Positions 23,026 through 34,549 of a stretch of 64,000 nucleotides of DNA are shown here, piece after piece. Below the pieces are notes generated by a model, which saw nothing but the letters and a program-made list of their open reading frames with translations, was not told where the DNA came from and did not search any database. A program made the translations under genes and the position numbers. Positions within the stretch are counted from its first letter, which is position 1. Each line of letters opens with the position of its first letter. Origin of the DNA: Leucosporidium creatinivorum (taxonomy: Eukaryota; Basidiomycota; Microbotryomycetes; Leucosporidiales; Leucosporidiaceae); NCBI GenBank assembly GCA_001600635.1, contig BCKL01000018.1, forward strand, positions 55,974 to 119,973, given 5' to 3'.

Positions 23026-23424
23026 ACTGGTGCTGTCCGAAGCGGATCTGTAAGCGAGCAAGGTCAGCGCTGGAGCCTCTTGTCGTTCCGCGACTGGCAG
23101 GCGAGCAGCGTATGCAGGCTGTTGGGCGAGTCGAGCATGCTTTGTAGGACTTGTAAAGATACTCACTACTTCTAGTGCTTCTGTAGACCTTGCACGACGG
23201 CTGCAGCGAGAGCTCGAGCTTGTGGAGAGGCTCCAACGTCGAACGCGCCTGGAGGTGAGGCGGATCTGGCTGAGGGAAGCTCTGCTGGGGTGTACAGGCG
23301 AGCCGTAGCTGAAGCGGACTCTGTAAGGAGCTGTTAGACGAGTCGAGTCGGAATGAGCGAAAGGGGCGGAGCAAGAGCTTCAACTCGGTTGGCTTCCGCT
23401 CCTTCACTCGATTCGAACTCAGGA
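23026..23424. promoter_or_regulatory. Divergent promoter, nuclease B and Zn2Cys6 factor
   Basis: About 400 bases between the two start codons. It carries the 5' leader of nuclease B, including an open but probably untranslated frame. No RNA gene was recognised. Confidence 0.45.
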
Positions 23425-24585
23425 ATGAGCAAACGCACCGGTTCGCCTCTCACACCTGATGAGCTACAGGATCCTCATTCCGCCCCTTACATCTACGACC
23501 TCGTCCCTCCCGCCCAAGCCTCCACTTCTCACCTCAGCTCGACAGCTCCAAGCGCTTCGCACGGCCACAGCTCGAACGCGTACCAGCTACCAATCCCCGC
23601 CTCCCTCGAAGGACTACAGCACCAAGTTATCGCCTGCACTCAGCCGAGGAGCGACGACGTGCAAGTGGGGTCGAGCAAGGACCTCGAGCAGTTGGAGCAA
23701 TACGGCCAGCCTGCGGTGGATTCAAGTTTGGAGCAGCAGCCGGAGCAGCAGCAGCAGCAGGAGGGTACTAGTGTAGAGGTCGAGGTCACCCAAGGGGGCA
23801 AGAAGAAGCGCAAGAAGGGGGCAGCGCCCGCTGGGCCGAGGACGAGTAGGGCGTGCTGTGAGTTGTGGACGGTCTGCTTAAGCTCGTCCGTGCAGCGCTC
23901 TCCGAAGTGTCGAGCTGTAGCTAACCCTTCCCCCTCGACTCACCCGCAGTGGCCTGTCGCAAGCAGAAGGTCGGTTCGGCTTCGAGGGCCGAAAGCGACG
24001 CAGGACGCTCGCTGACCTCGCTACACGACCTACAGATGCGCTGCGAAGGAGCCGACGACCCTCCCTGCAAGCGCTGTACGAACCAGAAGCTCGAGTGCAC
24101 GTTCGAGAGGAGGACCGACTACCTGCTCAAGTGAGTTGTCGCTCGGTAGCTCGACCTCTACTCCAGCGCTGATCCTACTGTCTTCATCAACCTCTCCTGT
24201 TTCCCTGCGAACCTCTCCTCCTCCCCTCCTCGCCTCGTCCACCCTCGGCGCACCACCCCTTCCCCTCCCTCTCTCCCTCCTCCCCTCCACCAGCCCGGAA
24301 GACCAAGCCTGGCAAACCAAAATTACCGCCCAACTCGTCTCCCTCACCTCCACCGTCCACCGCCTCACCTCCGCTCTCGAAGCGCACGGTATCCCCATTC
24401 CTTTGGCCTCAGGACCAGCGCCGAGCTCGAACGGCCTCCCTCCCGCTCAGAGTTCGAGCATAGGAGTACCGATGGCGGTTGAGGTGGATGCTGGAGTTGA
24501 GCAGTCGGTAAATGTTGATGTGAATGGGGGGGATTATGCGAGTTGGGCGACGGCGGATGAGGAGACAGGTTATACGGGGCATTGA
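23425..24585 (+). CDS. Zn2Cys6 transcription factor, 279 aa
   Basis: Exons 23425-23857, 23950-23969, 24036-24130 and 24294-24585 give 840 nt. The binuclear zinc cluster is split over three exons and reads ACLACRKQKMRCEG then DDPPCKRCTNQKLECTF, with all six cysteines. The second exon has just 20 nt and encodes the LACRKQK core. A lysine-rich stretch before the cluster (GGKKKRKKG) is a likely nuclear signal, and a Gln-rich patch (EQQPEQQQQQEG) precedes it. Zinc clusters in fungi are often near the N-terminus; here about 140 residues precede it, and there is no middle homology region, so the protein is short. A helix after the cluster (TAQLVSLTSTVHRLTSALEA) is a probable coiled-coil dimerisation element. 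Targets cannot be inferred. Confidence 0.88.
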
Positions 24586-24776
24586 TTGAGGGGGAGAGAG
24601 GGAGATGGGCTTGCTTTGCTTGCGCTGGTTTGTGGGTCAACGGACATGTGTGCTTGTAGATTACTGTTGATTTGTGAACAGACTCGTCGTTTAAAGTGCC
24701 GACTCGCTACGCTCCGAGACACTGAGCGACTTCGTTCTATTGCGGGCGCTCTAATACTTGACTTCGAAATCTACAT

Positions 24777-26238
<1,462 letters not shown>

Positions 26239-27287
26239 GGCGAAGTGAACGGTGGGAGAGAGAGCTGTTGCATCACTCAGCGAGCGGCTAGTGGCCCGGC
26301 GAGTGGTGGGGGAGCTCAGAAAGATACTTTGGTACATTTTAGGCCGAGTGATGCAACTTGAATGTCAGTCGAATCGAGTGCAGATGACTTCGCTGAAGAA
26401 AAAAGGGTTAGGGGCCAACCTCCTTATCGCCGAGATCTAGCTGTAGGGCTCCAAGGAGGCTGGGGAAGCTGTGGAGGATAGCTCAGGTTTAGTTCACGAC
26501 GTCAAGGCCGAGCGACAGCGCTGCAGCTGCACAGGAAAGCCAGCCGAGCGAAGAAGGGAGATCTCGGCGCCGGTAGCCCCTCGTTTCGACGAAGTGCGTA
26601 GCCGACACCGCTTGGAGGGTCACGATGGTCTTATAATTTAGCTGAAGCTGCACCGGGTGAGCTGGGGTCAGCTGGCTCTCTGCTAGAGGTGAACCCGCGA
26701 AGCGATGCTCGGCGCAGGCTCAAAGTGCTTTATAGCTTGCACAGCTGTTTGCAGATGCTTCTGTGGTACTGCAGGTCGTTGAAGGATCCCCTAGTGAGTC
26801 CTTCTCGTGCTGCATGCAGCTTCTCTCCTTCTACCCCCTCTTCACCCGCTCAACATCCATCGTCCGCATTAGCCGAGTACCCCCCTCAGATCACAACCTG
26901 TAACAACTGTCCTGAGAGCCGCATTCCGTCCCAGGGCTTCCTGCACCGCCCCATGACCGTCTCAGAACCGGTAAAGACCGTCGACCCGCTCCTGAGCCGC
27001 TCCTGGGACGATCCGACCCAATCCTGAGGCCGTCTCGGCGCGATCCTGGGTCGGTTTTGGGACAATCCTGAGGCGACCTTCACTTGCATGAGCAGTCCCA
27101 GCAGCATCGCAGAAGCATCTCAAGAGCGGGCACGACGAGCTGGGGTCGCGCTCGCGGCGGTCCTCTTACAGTCCTACAGTACGCGCTCGGATCATCCCCT
27201 GCTCGCTGTAGCTCTCTACTCGACTCTCCTCTCGTCACCACTACTAGTAGTGATGTAGTACATTAACACCACCTCACTACTATGACT
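26239..27287. other. Long intergenic region without a recognised gene
   Basis: About 1050 bases between the reductase start and the 3' end of the next minus-strand gene. It contains an ACAGCGCTGCAG word at 26515-26526 and a short imperfect repeat block at 26989-27075. The small open frames have no coding look. No tRNA or other RNA gene was recognised. Confidence 0.5.
26989..27075. repeat. Imperfect ~22-bp tandem repeat, non-coding
   Basis: Five copies of a CTCCTGRG/ATCCTGRG core recur at roughly 11-22 bp spacing (CTCCTGAGCCG, CTCCTGGGACG, ATCCTGAGGCCG, ATCCTGGGTCGG, ATCCTGAGGCGA). They lie in intergenic DNA. Confidence 0.5.
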
Positions 27288-29112
27288 CTACACACTCTTC
27301 TCGCCCTTCCCCTTCCTCCCCCCTGCTGCTTCCCCCTCTCCCCCCCCCTCTCCTCCGCCCAAGTCCTCCCGCCCACTCGAGAAGGCGCGGAAGAGGCTCA
27401 GGCGGAGGGGAAGGGCGAGCAGAGGAATGGACAAGAAGGAAGGAATCGGGGGAAGTGAGGAAGAGGGGAGGAGTGTGCAGAAGTAGTGAGGTGGTGCACT
27501 GCGAGAAGGCGAGAGCGAAGTCAGCGAGTGCGCCGAGAGAAGGGCTCAGCGAGACATCACTCACCTCCTGCGTGGTCAGTCTCCCACTCAATCGACAGCA
27601 GAGACCACCAATAGCAAGGTTAGTGGGCGCGGAGAGCACTCACCACTCAGAGCAGGAGCGCCGAGCATCAGCCCCGCCCGGCTGGTCGAGGAGTAGGTGC
27701 GGTCGAGCTGTACTCGCGCCCGTGTCTTGAAGTTGACGCTTGTGGGGACAAAGGGCAGATCAGGCGGCTTTTCGAGGCGAGGCGATTTGAGACCTCACCT
27801 TGACCTTCTCGGTGATGTTTCTGTCGGCGACGAAGCGTTCAGCGAGCAAGAGTAGCAACGACTCACCGAGCTCATGATGATGACCGTGATGAGGACGACG
27901 AGGATAATGAGGTAGACGATGGCGATGAGCTCGAGTCCTCGAGTAGTTCTGGCCGAGGGAGCGCCGTCCAGCCAGCTCGGCGCCGAGAGCTGGGTCCGAG
28001 GTCCGACAAGAGGGGGACTCCGTGGTCAGCTGTGGTGGGAGAAGATATGTCAGCCAGGTGAAAGCGAGTCACTCAGCGACCGTACAGACATACCTCGAGG
28101 TCGTTGACGAGGTTGACGTACTGCTTGTCGCCGAGCTCGCTCGTCCTGACGATCTGACTATGTCACGCTGAGGAAGAGGAGAGAGGTCAGCGCGTGATTC
28201 AACGGAGACGCTCCTTCCGACCGCTCAAGCCCCAATGGGGTACCGACAGGACCGACGAAGAGGGGCGAGAAGGTCGAGAAGTTTGGAACGCCGAGAGGAA
28301 GTCGAGAGCTTACCGATGCGAGATCTGAAGTGGCTCTGCATGACGAGGACGAGCATGATGATGTAGTGCATGATGATCTCGAGGTGCATGAACTTCTCGA
28401 TGCAGTAGATGAGGTAGATGAGGTAGACGAGGCTGCGAGGAAGGGAGCTGGTCAGCGAGCGCTACGATGGCGACGTCGACGTTGTGCAGCCGAATCCCAC
28501 CACAGTCCAGCAGGTATCAGAGACTGGCGCGCAGCGCACTCCACCCTCTGCTTCCCATCACGCTCCCTCAGAGATCTTCCCACCCGCTCGAGCTCGTCGC
28601 CGAGAGAGAACGACTCGACTCACTTGAATTCGGGCGCTCGTGTGATGTGTAGACCATGCTTGAATCCCAAGATATAGTGCTCGACCTGCAGAGGTGCAGA
28701 GTAGGGCGAGAAAGGTCAGCTCCTGCTCCTTCACGTCAAGACGCGTCGCTGAAGGCCTCCAGGTGCCTCCTCGTGGTCCCTACTAGTCTCCTCTTCACTA
28801 CCAGCGATGCTATAGAGCACAAGACGTCGCTAGAGGTCCACCAGCGAGCGCGAGATAGAGCATGAGCGAGATAACGCGCGAGGAAGCTGGACTTACTCGA
28901 GGATGACGGCCTCTGCGAGGCTGTAGGTCAGTAGAGGGGTAGGAGAAAGACTCACAGTAGCAGCTGCGAGGCGAGAAGAGCCAGTACGAGGTCAGCGAGC
29001 GAGCTCAGCTGAGCAAAACACGTCACGCGTCGATTCTGTAGCGTGTGCTCGTCTACTCACCTGCAGCGACGGCCGGGCAGCTCAGAGCAGACCAGTACTC
29101 CCTGTAGCCCAT
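27288..29112 (-). CDS. Multi-pass membrane protein, unrecognised
   Basis: Start ATG at 29112 gives MGYREYWSALSCPAVAA before a clear GTGAGT donor. Later exons encode VEHYILGFKHGLHITRAPEF, then a long hydrophobic run (LVYLIYLIYCIEKFMHLEI, IIMHYIIMLVLVMQSHF), then another membrane span (LELIAIVYLIILVVLITVII), then VNFKTRARVQLDRTYSS. The last exon is best read as a hydrophobic helix followed by a Gly/Glu/Lys tail ending GKGEKSV. Several small exons (about 8 and 24 nt) follow exon 1, and I could not make all phases agree. At least three membrane spans are likely. The MxYREYxxxLSxP start resembles a group of tetraspanin-like proteins I associate with basidiomycetes, but that is a weak recollection. 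Confidence 0.5.
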
Positions 29113-29985
29113 TTTCCACGAAAGCAAGACCAGCGCGAGTCGAGGTAGCTCAAACGAGGAGATGTGGCGGAGGGTCAGCCTCGGCGGGGAGCTTCGCGCC
29201 CAAGTCGAGTGCTGAGGGAGCGAGTCCAGGATGAGCTGTAGTAGAGCAGCGAAGCTTCTTCTTTCGCTCGAGGGGAATCCCAGCACCAAGTCTACCTTCT
29301 CCACTACTCCATAGCCTCGAACAAGGGCTCAAGAAAGGCGACCGACCCTGAGTCGAACGCCGAACGCCGAGCGCCGAGCTCCTGCCGAGCTCGTTCTCGT
29401 CCTCTCCTCGATCTCAGGATAGGGTCACAGCAACACCGCATAGCACAGTTGAGTATAATCTGATCTCGCGCCCGAGAAGCTCCTCGTCTTCCCGTCGAAG
29501 CTCTCGACTTAAGGCGAGCTCGACCGAACGGCAAAGTTGTGCTCGATGGGCGCTTCCTCCTCGGCGTAGTCGAGTCCCGAGGTCGGCTGCTAACTTCGAG
29601 TCCTGCTGCAATATATCGCCACGTTCTGAACTCAATTCCAGCTCGAATCGAACGAGGGCGACAGCTACTACGACGAAGGAGAGCTACAGAAAGGATGCTC
29701 GTGAGACGAAAGACATAGGAAAGAAGGTGGGGGTATAGTGAGTTGCTGATAGTCGAACGAGTGTAGCAAATGAGGGAACCCGCCGATCGGGCGAAGGGGT
29801 TGAAAGCGATGAGGTAGGAGAGTGGGAGAGGAAGGAGTGATGTACAACGGGAAGGAGGACAGGAGAGGTGAGTTTGAGGGCTTGAGGGCGAGTGCCGAAG
29901 AGGATGTGATGTGAGGCGAAGAGGGGGAAGGGTGGAGGCCGCCTAATCATCGTCGTCCTCATCCTCGTCCTCATCCTCATCGTCC
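29113..29985. other. Intergenic region, promoter and 3' flank of minus-strand genes
   Basis: About 870 bases between the membrane-protein start and the stop of the next minus-strand gene. A GA-rich stretch near 29700-29960 follows the stop. No gene was recognised; a minus-strand frame from 29684 is a shadow of the acidic-tail sequence. Confidence 0.45.
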
Positions 29986-31817
29986 TCATTTTTTGTGAGC
30001 CGCCCTCCTTGCCACCGCGTCACTCAACTCCTTCAGGGCATCCCATACATTCTCCTCCTCACTCCAATCCCTGAGCCTGATAGACGAGCTAGGCTGCCCA
30101 TGCTCGGCGTCGACCTCGATGATCGAATCACCGAGGGAGGTGCTCCAGATGATGCGCCCGTGTCGGAACTTGAAGGGCGACGTCGTTCTGCCGCTGGGAG
30201 GGAAGGCGGGGAGTGTGGCGGTGGAGTCGACTGATACGGGGAACCTGGTGTGTACGTTCTTGACGCCTTCGAAGCCGGTGTCGCCGTAGAAGGTGATGAC
30301 GGGGATCCACCCTTGGTTCGGAGGGTTCCACTTCATGTACACGTACGCCTTCTTGGAGAGTTGGACCGTAACCTGCTCGGAGGCGAAGAGAGATGTCAGC
30401 GCCCACTCCAAAATTCTCCGCCGAAGTCGAGCCGGCTCTTCTCCGAGTCACTACTCACCGCCAAGTTCCCCTCCGCGGTCTCCTTAGCCTTGGCCATCTT
30501 GGCTTTTAGGTTCTTGTGGTTTCCGGCCGTGGCCGAGTCGGGGAAGGCGTCGATGCGGACCTCGCGCTACTCAGAGCAACAAGAATCAGCGCCTACTCGT
30601 GCAGCACAAGAGCCTCCTCAGCTTACAGCTGCCAAAGTTGAAGACACATGAGGCTCCATCTCGGATCCAAAGTCGAAGGGAAGAGCGCCGGAGTCGAGGA
30701 CGGCGACGAGATCTTGCCGCCACCATTCGAGGCGCTGAGCGGCGGCGCCATGAAACTGATTGAGGTCCAGATCAACCCAATCCGAGTTCTCGTCGACGCG
30801 AACGGCGATCTCGATGTTGAGGGAGTCATCCAGGCGCCACCGAGCCTGTTGAGCCGAGTCGAGGATGGGGATGTCGGAACCGTAGATGGTTTGCTGGCGA
30901 GCCGAGGGCGTGAAGTCGGGCATGCCCGATGGGACAAATTGAGGTGTACAGATGGCTCGCCGGTGCTTGTGAACCGCGGTCTGTGCCGAGGGAGATGAGA
31001 GATAGTCAGCTTGCGGATCGCCGAAGTCGTCTTGCGCTCGTCCGAAGCAGGCTCGCGCTCGTCACACATACCACGATACCACCGCTACGGATTGAGGCAC
31101 CTCGAGCCGCATTCTGTGCAGACAAGTAAGGAGGGCATCAGCTCTCATCCTCGAGCAGCAGATGAGCCTCGAGCTTCGGACGCTCACTCGGCAGAGAGGA
31201 GGAGCAGTAACTCACGATCTGGTTGCGCTCAACGTCCGTGACGCGCTCGTGAGAGTTGACCACGATAGGATAGCGGAGCGGTTCGTGGGAGTTGAGTGAG
31301 AGGGCGCGATTCGGGTCGAGTTGGGTGGACGCGCCGACGGCGAGGAGGTGGGGGAGGTTGGAAGGCGTGCCAGGGTGGAGGGAGTGGAGCAAGTGGGCAT
31401 GGAGCGACTCGGAGAAGCGGATGAGGATCGTAGGAATGGTGCGAGGGAGGGCCGAGAGGGTGTAGAACGCATACGATGCCTCCTCGGCGCGAGTCTCGAC
31501 ACGAGTCTCGACGGGACCGAGGAGCGCGTCTGCTTGAAGGTTCTGCGCCTTGCAGTACTGTAGGTTGGAGACGAGAGAAGGCGGAAAGAGGAGAGCAGGA
31601 CAGGAGAGCGGTGCGTAGAACGGCGTCAAGTCAGCTTCGCTTCTTCCTCGGGCGACCTCGACTCAGTCTGAGAGATGAAGCTGCTCACCCAATGGCTCGC
31701 AGCCCTGCCCACGAGCTCATCTACTCCCGCTGCCAACCCAGTATAGGTTCCCGCCCTCTCACCGACCCCAATAATGCCCGCCGTCGCTCGACCAACAAAA
31801 CGGAGGATGGGTCCCAT
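29986..31817 (-). CDS. Unrecognised protein with possible acidic tail by frame slip
   Basis: Exons read leftward give MGPILRFVGRATAGIIGVGE (a Gly/Ala-rich helix, perhaps membrane-associated), an alpha/beta-looking middle (LPRTIPTILIRFSESLHAHL, PRLSLNSHEP-like turns), VRVDENSDWVDLDLNQFHG, and a last exon with VYMKWNPPNQGWIPVITFYG and NVWDALKELSDAVARRAA. The frame stops at 29986-29988 immediately after AAAAAA. One base out of register the same DNA reads NEDDEDEDEDEDDDD then stop, a typical acidic tail. The start is uncertain: the frame is open upstream through a 15-bp coding-type repeat (31909-31957), overlapping the end of the OTU gene in another frame. No known domain is recognised. Confidence 0.6.
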
Positions 31818-34549
31818 CCACGCCTTGACCCTGCCGACAAATCCCGGGAGAAGCGAGGATGCGGGGCGTTGCAAGGAGGAAGAGGATTGGGGAGGAGCGA
31901 TGTCCGAGTTCGAGTTGGGCGAGTTTGGGTTGGGCGAGTTCGAGTTGGGCGAGTTGTCCGTCTCCTTCTCTCTTCATCCACCATCATCCCCGTCCCCTCG
32001 TCTCCCCACCTCTCCTCCCCCGACTCCTTCTCCCTCGGAAGCATCGACAATCCGTACTTCTCATATAATTTGACATCCCCGTCCCTCACGCAGTTCCACA
32101 CGGGGAGCTCACCCTCGGGCGACTGCACCTGGTCGCGAGCTCGCCGGACGAGGTATCGCTGCTGGTTGGGGGAGTGGGAGCGAATGAGGAAGTTCTTGAG
32201 GAGGGAGGTGTCGCCTTTGAGGAGGGTGATGGCCTCCCAGTAGAAGGAGGAGCAGTAATGACCTTCGGCGGCGATCTGCTTGTCCTTAATGAAGGCGTCG
32301 ACCTCTTCCGCCATGCCTGTAGACGCTTAGCATCAGCGAAGTTTCTCAGATTAATACGGAGAGCCACTACTCACCATCCGCCTCCCCATGACTGCTCTGA
32401 TAGCTCTGCAGATACTTCATAACCTGAGCATGCTCCTCGGTCAGACCCTCCTTCTGCTCCCTCGCCGTCTTTGCGATCTCCTTCCTCTGCTCCTTGGTCA
32501 GCGAGGCGATGCCGCAGGAGGAGCCAGTACTCTGAGCGCCGGAGGTGGAAAGCTGGGACTTGGTCGAGCCGGCGGAGGCCTTCGAGGGAGCTGAAGCCGA
32601 AGTGGAGCCGGGTGCAGCGGCAGCCGGGAGAGATGGGGGAGGAGGGGGAGGAGCTTGAGGTTGGACGGCGAAGGAGGTAGGGAGGGGAGCGGTGGGATCG
32701 GCGAGCGGAGAGGGGAGGGCGAGGTGCAAGTAGGAGAGGACTTCGTCGAGGGAGGAGAGGTAATGGTTACCCCCGAGGTAGTAGAATCGCAGAGGGGAGG
32801 AAGTGTCGGCGGTTTGCTGTTGCTGTTGATCGGGGAATTGGAAGGCGTCGAACTGGACGGTGGTGGCGGTCATGCGACCGTGCGGTTGGTCGAGACGAAG
32901 GGTGACGACCTCAAGGTGGCGGCCGTAGATGTGACCGAGCATGGCCAGCTCGGCCTCGTCGCCCCAAGTCCCTTCCACCGCCATGGCTTGACCGTGCTCC
33001 TCCCAACTCGTCGCTGGCGTAACCAGATGCATCTCCTCCCCTCGAACCATCTGATCGCCAGGGCCGAGATACTGCTGGTTCGGCGGGAAGAGTTGGAGTC
33101 CGTACGCCGTCTCAGCTCGGAGCTGAGCAGGAGTGACTCCGTCCTGAACGAGCCCCTCGGCGCCGAGAATGACCCTTGCCGAACGGAAGAGACAGTCGCC
33201 CACGCCGGCTTGGGCGAGATCGCGCGCGAGCGTGTCGGGACGATTGGCGAGAGGGAGGGGAGAGGGGAGGGCCGCTGCTGGAACCGGAGCGGCGGGGAGA
33301 GCGGGAGGAGCGGTGGGAGGAATGTCGGCGGAAGGAGGAAGGAGAGCGACGACGCCCGCGGGTGCGGGAGAGGGAGGTGCAGAGTCGGTGGTTGGTGTAG
33401 GCAGTTCGGGGAAGTAGCCAAAGAGCGAGTCCTCCTTGAGCGATTTCAGGGACTTGGACGGCTTGGAAGGAGGAGGCTGAGGGACAGCCTCCTTGTTCCC
33501 GTTCTCTTTGCCGGCGTCCTGCTTGCTCGTGGTGTGGGTCGTCGACTCCTTCTTGGCCTTCTTCTTGGCGGGAGGAGCATCGACAGCCTTCTCCGCCGGC
33601 GCCTTCTTGACCTCCTTCTTGATGACCGAGACCTCGAGGTCGCTATCCTCGGCGCTGTCCGAGTCGCTGTCCGAGTCCAGGACTGAAATCTCGATGGACG
33701 TGGCGGCCTGCGCGACGGGGGGAGGGTCGTCGGGCATGTCGACGTCGACGTCGAAGGCCAGGACGGGAGGGCGACTGCGTCCGGGCTCTTCCTGCCCCGC
33801 CTCGTCGTCAGAGTCGGTAACGCGATGCTTGACGGGGAAGACGATGGTCTGTATTGAAGTCGCGAGGATCAGCAGAGCTCTCGAGGGAGAGGGAGCTCTC
33901 GAGGAACAGGGAGAGAGCGAGCCACTCACGTCGGTGAGATACCTCGGAGCGGTCCAATTGAAGCTCGACGTGCTCAAGAAGTCCTTGGAGGAGTTGAGCG
34001 AGATGGAGGAGACGACAGGATGAGCAGGTCGGTCGGTCTGCGAGCGAGAGCGCGAGTCAGCATCGTCGCCGAGCAAGCTTGGGCGCCGCCGAGTAGTTTA
34101 CTCACCTTGTCCCCCATTACAGACAGCAAGTAGCCCGAAGCTCTCTTCCCAAGCACATGCAAGCTCGAATCGCGCCTAACCTGCATCTGACCAGCATCGC
34201 TGAACCCATAGCTGCACCGCGCTTCACGCTTGAGGGAGAGGGGCGAGCGCGAGAGGACGGGCGCGGAGGTGGGCTTGGTGGGGATGCGGAGGTGGGGGGA
34301 GGCGGTGATGAGGGAGAGGGAGGACTGGTGCGGCTGCTGCTGCTCCCCTACACCGGTCGACGAGGAAGGGAAGGAGAGGGAAAGCGAGGGGAAGGAGCGC
34401 GAGAACGGGAGGGGGAGGAAGCGGGCAAAGTGGGACAAGTACAGGTACGTATAGAAAGCTATATACAGAAGGGAGAGGAGAGACGAGATGATATGGTGGT
34501 GTTGGAGTTTGTAGGGCGCGCGGAAGGGGGGGAGTCGCTTCTCACGCAT
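31721..34549 (-). CDS. OTU-domain (deubiquitinase-like) protein with N-terminal membrane anchor
   Basis: Exon 1 runs from ATG 34549 to 34106, then 34037-33930, 33848-32375, and from 32316. A hydrophobic segment follows the N-terminus (SSLLSLLYIAFYTYLYL), so the protein may be membrane-tethered. After acidic SUMO-interaction-like motifs (EISVLDSDSDSD, DLEVSVIKKE) and a Lys/Pro-rich linker comes the OTU fold: GVGDCLFRSARVILG with the Cys nucleophile, ending FYYLGGNHYLSSL with the catalytic His. The usual Asp three residues before the Cys is Val here. A helical C-terminus follows (HCSSFYWEAITLLKGD-like). OTU enzymes cleave ubiquitin chains. The stop at 31721 overlaps the next gene's N-terminus; an intron from about 32000 (GTGGGG donor) to an acceptor near 31836 would instead fuse the two in frame, so the 3' end is uncertain. 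Confidence 0.75.
31909..31957. repeat. 15-bp tandem repeat (GAGTTCGAGTTGGGC unit)
   Basis: Just over three copies lie head to tail on the plus strand with one or two changes per copy. On the minus strand one frame encodes NSPNSNSPNPNSPNSNS and another TRPTRTRPTQTRPTRT. The period is a multiple of three, so length change keeps frame. Confidence 0.8.

Noticed and set aside
23026-23166. N-terminal extension of nuclease B (frame open to 23166)
   Set aside because: XPG/FEN1 proteins need Gly2 at the N-terminus; the extension lacks family similarity.
29684-29989. Minus-strand open frame starting MRTMRMRTRMR
   Set aside because: It is a frame shadow of the GAY/GAR-rich acidic-tail sequence and lies in the 3' flank; composition is not protein-like.
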